A DNA stretch of 8,460 bases. It comes from Eggerthella sp. CAG:298 (GTDB lineage Bacteria; Actinomycetota; Coriobacteriia; Coriobacteriales; Eggerthellaceae). The stretch lies in NCBI GenBank assembly GCA_000435675.1, contig FR895140.1, forward strand, positions 40,990-49,449. The letters run 5' to 3'. Below, in pieces: positions 4,981-8,460 of this stretch (positions are counted from its first letter, which is position 1; every line of letters starts with the position of its first letter). The notes under the pieces were generated by a model, which did not search any database, had not been told where the DNA came from, and was given only the letters and a program-made list of their open reading frames with translations. The position numbers and the translations under genes were made by a program.

Positions 4981-6716
4981 CGCTCACGATAGACGACACT
5001 TCCGTAACCGTTGAAGATGGTACCACCATCCTCGATGCTGCCAAGGCGGCGAACATCAGCATTCCGACGCTGTGCTACTTCAAGGGGCTGTGCGATATCG
5101 GCGCCTGCCGCGTGTGCTGCGTGGAGGTCGAAGGCGATGAGCGCCTGAGCGCTGCGTGCAACACGCCAGCCACAGAAGGCATGGTGGTTCATACGCGCTC
5201 CGACCGCGCGGAAGCAGCGCGCAAGACGAACCTCGAGCTCATTCGCTCGCGCCACGATCTTGATTGCCGTAATTGCGTGCGTTATGGCACGTGCCGTTTG
5301 CAGTATCTGCTGAAATCCTATGGCTTGGCTGGCCCTGATGCCGCGCCTGCCATCTATCCTCAAGAACTTCCGCGTGGCAAGCGTGCCGAGTGGGATCCGC
5401 ACGCGATCATCCAGCGCAACGCGAGCCGCTGCATTCAATGTGGCCGCTGTGTGGCTGCCTGCAAGAAGCTGCAGGGTATCGGCGTGTGGGAATTCATCGG
5501 CACGGGCTCGCGCTCGAGCATTGGGGTGGCCGATAATCGCACGATGCGCGAAGCCGGCTGCGTGGCATGCGGCCAGTGCATCACCCACTGCCCGGTCGGC
5601 GCACTTTCCGAGCGCGACGATATCGCCCGCCTGCGTGCGGCGATCGCCGACCCCGAGGTAACCACGGTGGTGCAGATCGCGCCTGCAACGCGCACGGCGT
5701 GGGCCTCTTCGTTCGGCAAGCAAGACGGTGAACTGGGCGTGGAGCGCATGTGCGCTGTGCTCAAGGAGATGGGTGTGGACTATGTGTTCGACACGGTGTT
5801 CGCCGCCGACCTCACCATCATGGAAGAGGGTACCGAACTCTTGAACATCGTGAAAGCGGGCGAGATCGATCGCTTGCCGCTGTTCACCTCATGCTGCCCT
5901 GGTTGGGTGAATTTCGCGCGCACGCGCTACCCCGAATCCGTCGCCCAGCACCTTTCGTCGGCGAAGAGTCCGATGCAGATGTTCGGTGCCGTGGTAAAGA
6001 CCTGGTTCGCGGAGAAGAACGGCCTTGCGCCAGAGAAGATCTTCTCGGTCGCGCTCATGCCGTGCACCGCGAAGAAGGTCGAGGTCGCGTTGCCGGGCAT
6101 GTCCTCGAATCCTGGCGCGCCTGATATGGACGCCTCGCTCACTACCCGCGAATTCGCACGCATGATCGCCCAGAGCGAGATCGACGTTGAAGCGCTCGAA
6201 GATGCGCCGCTCGATGATCCGCTCGATAAGGGCACGGGTGCAGGTGTGATCTTCGGCACGACCGGTGGCGTGATGACCGCGGCGCTCCGCACTGCAGCCG
6301 CGATCATGACCGGCTCGAACCCTGAACCCACCGGCTTCGAGTTCGCTCCTGCCGCCGAAGGCCCCTGGAAGGAAGCGGTGTTCGACTTGGCAGGGACGCC
6401 GATCCGCTGTGCGGTCGTGCATGGGCTGGCGAACACTGACCAGCTTATTGCGGCGGTCGATGCGGGCACGGTGGACTACGACTTCATCGAAGTGATGGCC
6501 TGTCCTTCAGGATGCGCTGGCGGTGGTGGTCAGCCGATCGATGGCAGCGACCGCGAACTGGGCTTTGCGCGCGGCGCGGTGCTGCATACGCTCGATACCG
6601 ACGCGCCCGTGCGTTTCTCGCATGAGAATCCCGTCATCGAGACGATCTATGCGGAATACTTCGGCGAACCAGGCTCAGAGCGCGCCGAAGAGCTGTTGCA
6701 CGTGCACGCGCACTAG
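4974..6716 (+). CDS. hydA: [FeFe]-hydrogenase catalytic subunit HydA, group A2 type
   Basis: HydA interconverts H2 with protons and electrons at the H-cluster. The 580-residue protein has the CpI layout. An N-terminal [2Fe-2S] domain uses Cys34, Cys45, Cys48 and Cys62. A His-ligated cluster follows (His94, Cys98, Cys101, Cys107). A two-cluster ferredoxin domain has CIQCGRCVAAC at 153-163 and CVACGQCITHC at 196-206. The catalytic domain carries TSCCPGW (Cys307 for proton transfer, Cys308 as ligand), MPCTAKKVE (Cys364) and MACPSGC (Cys510, Cys514), and ends with a fused small-subunit-like segment from about residue 548. No signal peptide is seen, so it is probably cytoplasmic. The ATG at 4974 overlaps the upstream stop by 7 bases and follows GGAAAGGA at 4957-4964, so the two are translated together. 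The next-door GltD-like fusion places it in group A2. It lacks the extra C-terminal [2Fe-2S] domain of trimeric bifurcating HydA. Confidence 0.95.
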   Translation: MVTLTIDDTSVTVEDGTTILDAAKAANISIPTLCYFKGLCDIGACRVCCVEVEGDERLSAACNTPATEGMVVHTRSDRAEAARKTNLELIRSRHDLDCRNCVRYGTCRLQYLLKSYGLAGPDAAPAIYPQELPRGKRAEWDPHAIIQRNASRCIQCGRCVAACKKLQGIGVWEFIGTGSRSSIGVADNRTMREAGCVACGQCITHCPVGALSERDDIARLRAAIADPEVTTVVQIAPATRTAWASSFGKQDGELGVERMCAVLKEMGVDYVFDTVFAADLTIMEEGTELLNIVKAGEIDRLPLFTSCCPGWVNFARTRYPESVAQHLSSAKSPMQMFGAVVKTWFAEKNGLAPEKIFSVALMPCTAKKVEVALPGMSSNPGAPDMDASLTTREFARMIAQSEIDVEALEDAPLDDPLDKGTGAGVIFGTTGGVMTAALRTAAAIMTGSNPEPTGFEFAPAAEGPWKEAVFDLAGTPIRCAVVHGLANTDQLIAAVDAGTVDYDFIEVMACPSGCAGGGGQPIDGSDRELGFARGAVLHTLDTDAPVRFSHENPVIETIYAEYFGEPGSERAEELLHVHAH

Positions 6717-6727
6717 TACTGAAGCAC

Positions 6728-6760
6728 AAGGTGTCGAACGACCGGGTAGTTTGTCACCTT
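6728..6760. terminator. Inverted repeat between convergent hydA and hydG
   Basis: AAGGTG (6728-6733) and CACCTT (6755-6760) are perfect complements about a 21-base loop, in the 49-base gap between the stop codons of two convergent genes. That is where a two-way terminator would be expected, but neither strand has a U-run after the stem. It is a weak candidate. Confidence 0.25.
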
Positions 6761-6765
6761 ACACA

Positions 6766-8208
6766 CTAGAACCGCAGGTCGCGCTTGCCTTCTTTGATGG
6801 CTGCAAGGTTCTTCTCGAGCACGGCATAGACAGGCGCGCGCTTGAAGTCCTCGTTTTCCATCTCGGCATCGATGAGCGCTTCGCCAAGCGCTCGAGCTTC
6901 GGGCGAGGCGTAGTCGAGCAGGTATTCTTCGAGCGTCATGAGGGCATTCGGGTGGCAGAAGCCTGCGATCTGTTCGTTCTTGCAAAGCTCCATGAAGCGA
7001 TCACCCTGGCGTCCTGCGCGATAGCACGCCGTGCAGAAGCTAGGAATGTAGCCGAGCTCCATGAGCCAGCTGACCACTTCGTCCAAGCTGCGGTTGTCGT
7101 AGACGTTGAACTGCGCGGTGCTTGCCTCTTCGTCCTCTTCGCTCACATATCCGCCCACGCTCGTGCGCGATCCGCCGGAGATCTGCGATACGCCCAGCTC
7201 AAGAAGCTGTTCGCGCATGGCTTGTGGCTCGCGCGTCGAGATGATGAGACCGGTGTAGGGAACGGCGATGCGGATACATGCGACGATCTTCGCGAACACA
7301 TCGTCGGGCACGCCGTTGTCGAAAGTGTCGGGATCGATATCGTCCGCCGGGCGCACGCGCGGCACGCTGATCGTGTGCGGACCTACGCCGAACACCGCTT
7401 CGAGATGTTCGGCATGCATGAGCAGCCCAGCGAATTCGTAGGCATAGCCCTCCAGGCCGAAGAGAACGCCCAGGCCCACATCGTCGATGCCCGCTTCCAT
7501 CGCGCGGTCGTGCGCTTCGGTATGGTAGGCGTAGTTGCTCTTTGGGCCGGTGGGGTGGAGTTCTTCATAGCGCTTTTTGTGATAGGTCTCCTGGAACAGG
7601 ATATAGGTGCCGATCTCGGCTTCCTTGAGCTTGCGGTAGTTCTCGACCGTGGTAGCTGCGATGTTCACGTTCGCGCGACGGATCGCGCCGTTCTTGTGCT
7701 TGATCGAGTAGATGGTCTGAAGGCTCTCGAGCACGTACTCGATCGGGTTGTTGATCGGGTCTTCGCCCAGCTCGATCGCGAGGCGCTTGTGGCCCTGGTC
7801 TTGCAGCGCGATCACTTCGGCGGCGATCTCTTCTTGAGTGAGCTTCTTGCGCGGGATCGTCTTGTTCTGCAGATGGTACGGGCAGTACACGCAGCCGTTC
7901 ATGCAGTAATTCGACAGATAGAGCGGCGCGAAGAGCACGATGCGATTGCCATAATGGTCGTCCTTGATCGCACGGGCCAGCGCGAAGATGCGCTCGATGC
8001 GCGTTTCGTCTTCGCAGGCCAGAAGCACGCTCGCTTCACGATGGGTGAGACCGTTCCCTTCAGCGGCTTTCTCGAGGATGCGATCGACGAGCGCAAGATC
8101 GGCGGCATCGGCGCGGGCAGCTTCGAGGGTTGCGAGGATCTCTTCGTGGTTGATGAATTCTTCCGCGTGAGGGGAGGCGGGATCATAGGGCGGAATAGTA
8201 GTGGTCAT
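6766..8208 (-). CDS. hydG: [FeFe]-hydrogenase maturase HydG (tyrosine lyase, radical SAM)
   Basis: HydG cleaves tyrosine with SAM chemistry, releasing p-cresol and dehydroglycine, and turns the latter into CO and cyanide on iron for the H-cluster. The 480-residue product carries the radical-SAM triad CMNGCVYC (Cys102, Cys106, Cys109). It has the HydG-typical LAIELGEDP at 143-151, FQETYH at 205-210 and HPTGPKSNY at 218-226. The C-terminal CX2CX22C (Cys392, Cys395, Cys418) holds the auxiliary cluster that distinguishes HydG from ThiH. The start at 8208 is chosen because MTTTIPPYDP leads into EEFINHEEI at the family's usual distance. In-frame ATGs at 8247 and 8292 lie within about 15 bases downstream of, or upstream of, the likely promoter box. 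Its ribosome site (GAAAGAA) is weak. It converges on hydA and diverges from hydF. Confidence 0.95.
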   Translation of the reverse strand: MTTTIPPYDPASPHAEEFINHEEILATLEAARADAADLALVDRILEKAAEGNGLTHREASVLLACEDETRIERIFALARAIKDDHYGNRIVLFAPLYLSNYCMNGCVYCPYHLQNKTIPRKKLTQEEIAAEVIALQDQGHKRLAIELGEDPINNPIEYVLESLQTIYSIKHKNGAIRRANVNIAATTVENYRKLKEAEIGTYILFQETYHKKRYEELHPTGPKSNYAYHTEAHDRAMEAGIDDVGLGVLFGLEGYAYEFAGLLMHAEHLEAVFGVGPHTISVPRVRPADDIDPDTFDNGVPDDVFAKIVACIRIAVPYTGLIISTREPQAMREQLLELGVSQISGGSRTSVGGYVSEEDEEASTAQFNVYDNRSLDEVVSWLMELGYIPSFCTACYRAGRQGDRFMELCKNEQIAGFCHPNALMTLEEYLLDYASPEARALGEALIDAEMENEDFKRAPVYAVLEKNLAAIKEGKRDLRF

Positions 8209-8255
8209 GGGTTCTTTCGTTCCGATCGTGCGTAACGGGTTTTTCATAATCGAGG

Positions 8256-8264
8256 AATATAATA
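8256..8264. promoter_or_regulatory. Overlapping divergent -10 boxes for hydG and hydF
   Basis: TATAAT at 8258-8263 is a perfect plus-strand -10 for hydF. The same bases read on the minus strand give TATTAT (8264-8259) and TATATT (8261-8256), candidate -10 boxes for hydG. ATGCGTAA at 8268-8275 follows the plus-strand box and repeats the motif seen at hydE. No clear -35 is visible on either strand, which may mean the promoters need an activator. hydF would have a leader of about 65 bases. Confidence 0.45.
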
Positions 8265-8286
8265 CGAATGCGTAAAGGATACCAGC

Positions 8287-8310
8287 AAACACGCACGCCG
8301 TGCGATGTTT
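8287..8310 (+). repeat. Imperfect hairpin in the hydF leader / hydG upstream region
   Basis: AAACACGCAC (8287-8296) pairs with GTGCGaTGTTT (8300-8310) around the loop GCC: ten base pairs with a single bulged A at 8305. It lies between the hydF -10 box and the hydF ribosome site (8322-8329), and just upstream of the hydG -10 box. It could be an RNA hairpin in the hydF leader or a DNA operator for a dimeric regulator of both genes. Confidence 0.55.
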
Positions 8311-8334
8311 CTGTGAACTCTAAGGAAAGAATCC

Positions 8335-8460
8335 ATGGTCTCTGAACACAACGTTTCGACCCCTTCGCTCGATCTTGAACAGCGTGACGCGCTTTCGGCC
8401 ACGCCGAAGGGGATGCGCATCACGATCGGGCTGTTCGGCAGGCGCAATGCGGGCAAGAGC
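8335..8460 (+). CDS. hydF: [FeFe]-hydrogenase maturation GTPase HydF, N-terminal part
   Basis: Only the first 42 codons are inside the window; the gene continues beyond 8460. HydF is the GTPase scaffold that receives the 2Fe subcluster made by HydE and HydG and delivers it to apo-HydA. Translation from the ATG at 8335 gives a short variable N-terminus, then KGMRITIGLFGRRNAGKS, the HydF P-loop. The phrase GRRNAGKS is characteristic of this family among the small GTPases. AAGGAAAG at 8322-8329 is a good ribosome site six bases away, and an in-frame TGA at 8314 excludes a longer start. Divergent from hydG, it completes the HydE/HydF/HydG set. The iron-sulfur domain cannot be checked here. Confidence 0.9.
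   Translation, partial: MVSEHNVSTPSLDLEQRDALSATPKGMRITIGLFGRRNAGKS

Noticed and set aside
6523..8235. A 570-codon open frame on the plus strand opposite hydG
   Set aside because: It is the antisense shadow of hydG in G+C-rich DNA. The minus-strand frame carries both HydG cysteine motifs, while the plus frame has no family signature and no ribosome site.
1..8460. CRISPR arrays, insertion sequences, tRNA or rRNA genes
   Set aside because: No spaced direct repeats, transposase motifs, terminal repeats or RNA-gene signatures were seen.

Overview
The window comes from a G+C-rich anaerobic bacterium. It combines a clostridial-type thiazole operon with a complete [FeFe]-hydrogenase and its maturation set. 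The codon bias, the strong AGGAGG-type ribosome sites and the gene content fit a gut or rumen actinobacterium of the Coriobacteriia (Eggerthellaceae-like). That placement is inferred from general features, not from a marker gene.

Left end (34-1725, minus strand): a tight thiS-thiF-thiG operon makes the thiazole half of thiamine. It is read from a promoter near 1825, through a short leader that holds a hairpin followed by six U residues. The leader shows no recognisable TPP aptamer.

Middle (1877-6716, plus strand): hydE, encoding a radical-SAM maturase, starts divergently from thiS behind a perfect TATAAT. After a 197-base gap containing two inverted repeats comes a two-gene operon. Its first gene encodes an unusual fusion: the iron-sulfur end of NuoF joined to a glutamate-synthase-small-subunit-like FAD/NAD(P) oxidoreductase. 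Its second gene, overlapping by 7 bases, encodes a CpI-like [FeFe]-hydrogenase catalytic subunit. This pairing is the hallmark of the group A2 ('glutamate synthase-linked') [FeFe]-hydrogenases, which to my knowledge are little studied. No glutamate synthase large subunit and no HydC/NuoE-like subunit lie in the window.

Right end: hydG lies on the minus strand, convergent with the hydrogenase operon. hydF begins at 8335 on the plus strand and runs off the window just inside its P-loop. hydG and hydF share one divergent AT-rich promoter box, and the hydF leader carries a long imperfect hairpin.

How they work together: HydE, HydG and HydF build the 2Fe subcluster of the H-cluster and insert it into HydA. 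HydA makes or consumes H2 and passes electrons along its iron-sulfur chain, presumably to the FAD of the fusion protein and then to NAD(P). Only one flavin site is visible in the complex as encoded here. Whether it is a simple H2:NAD(P) oxidoreductase or an electron-bifurcating enzyme is the main open question.
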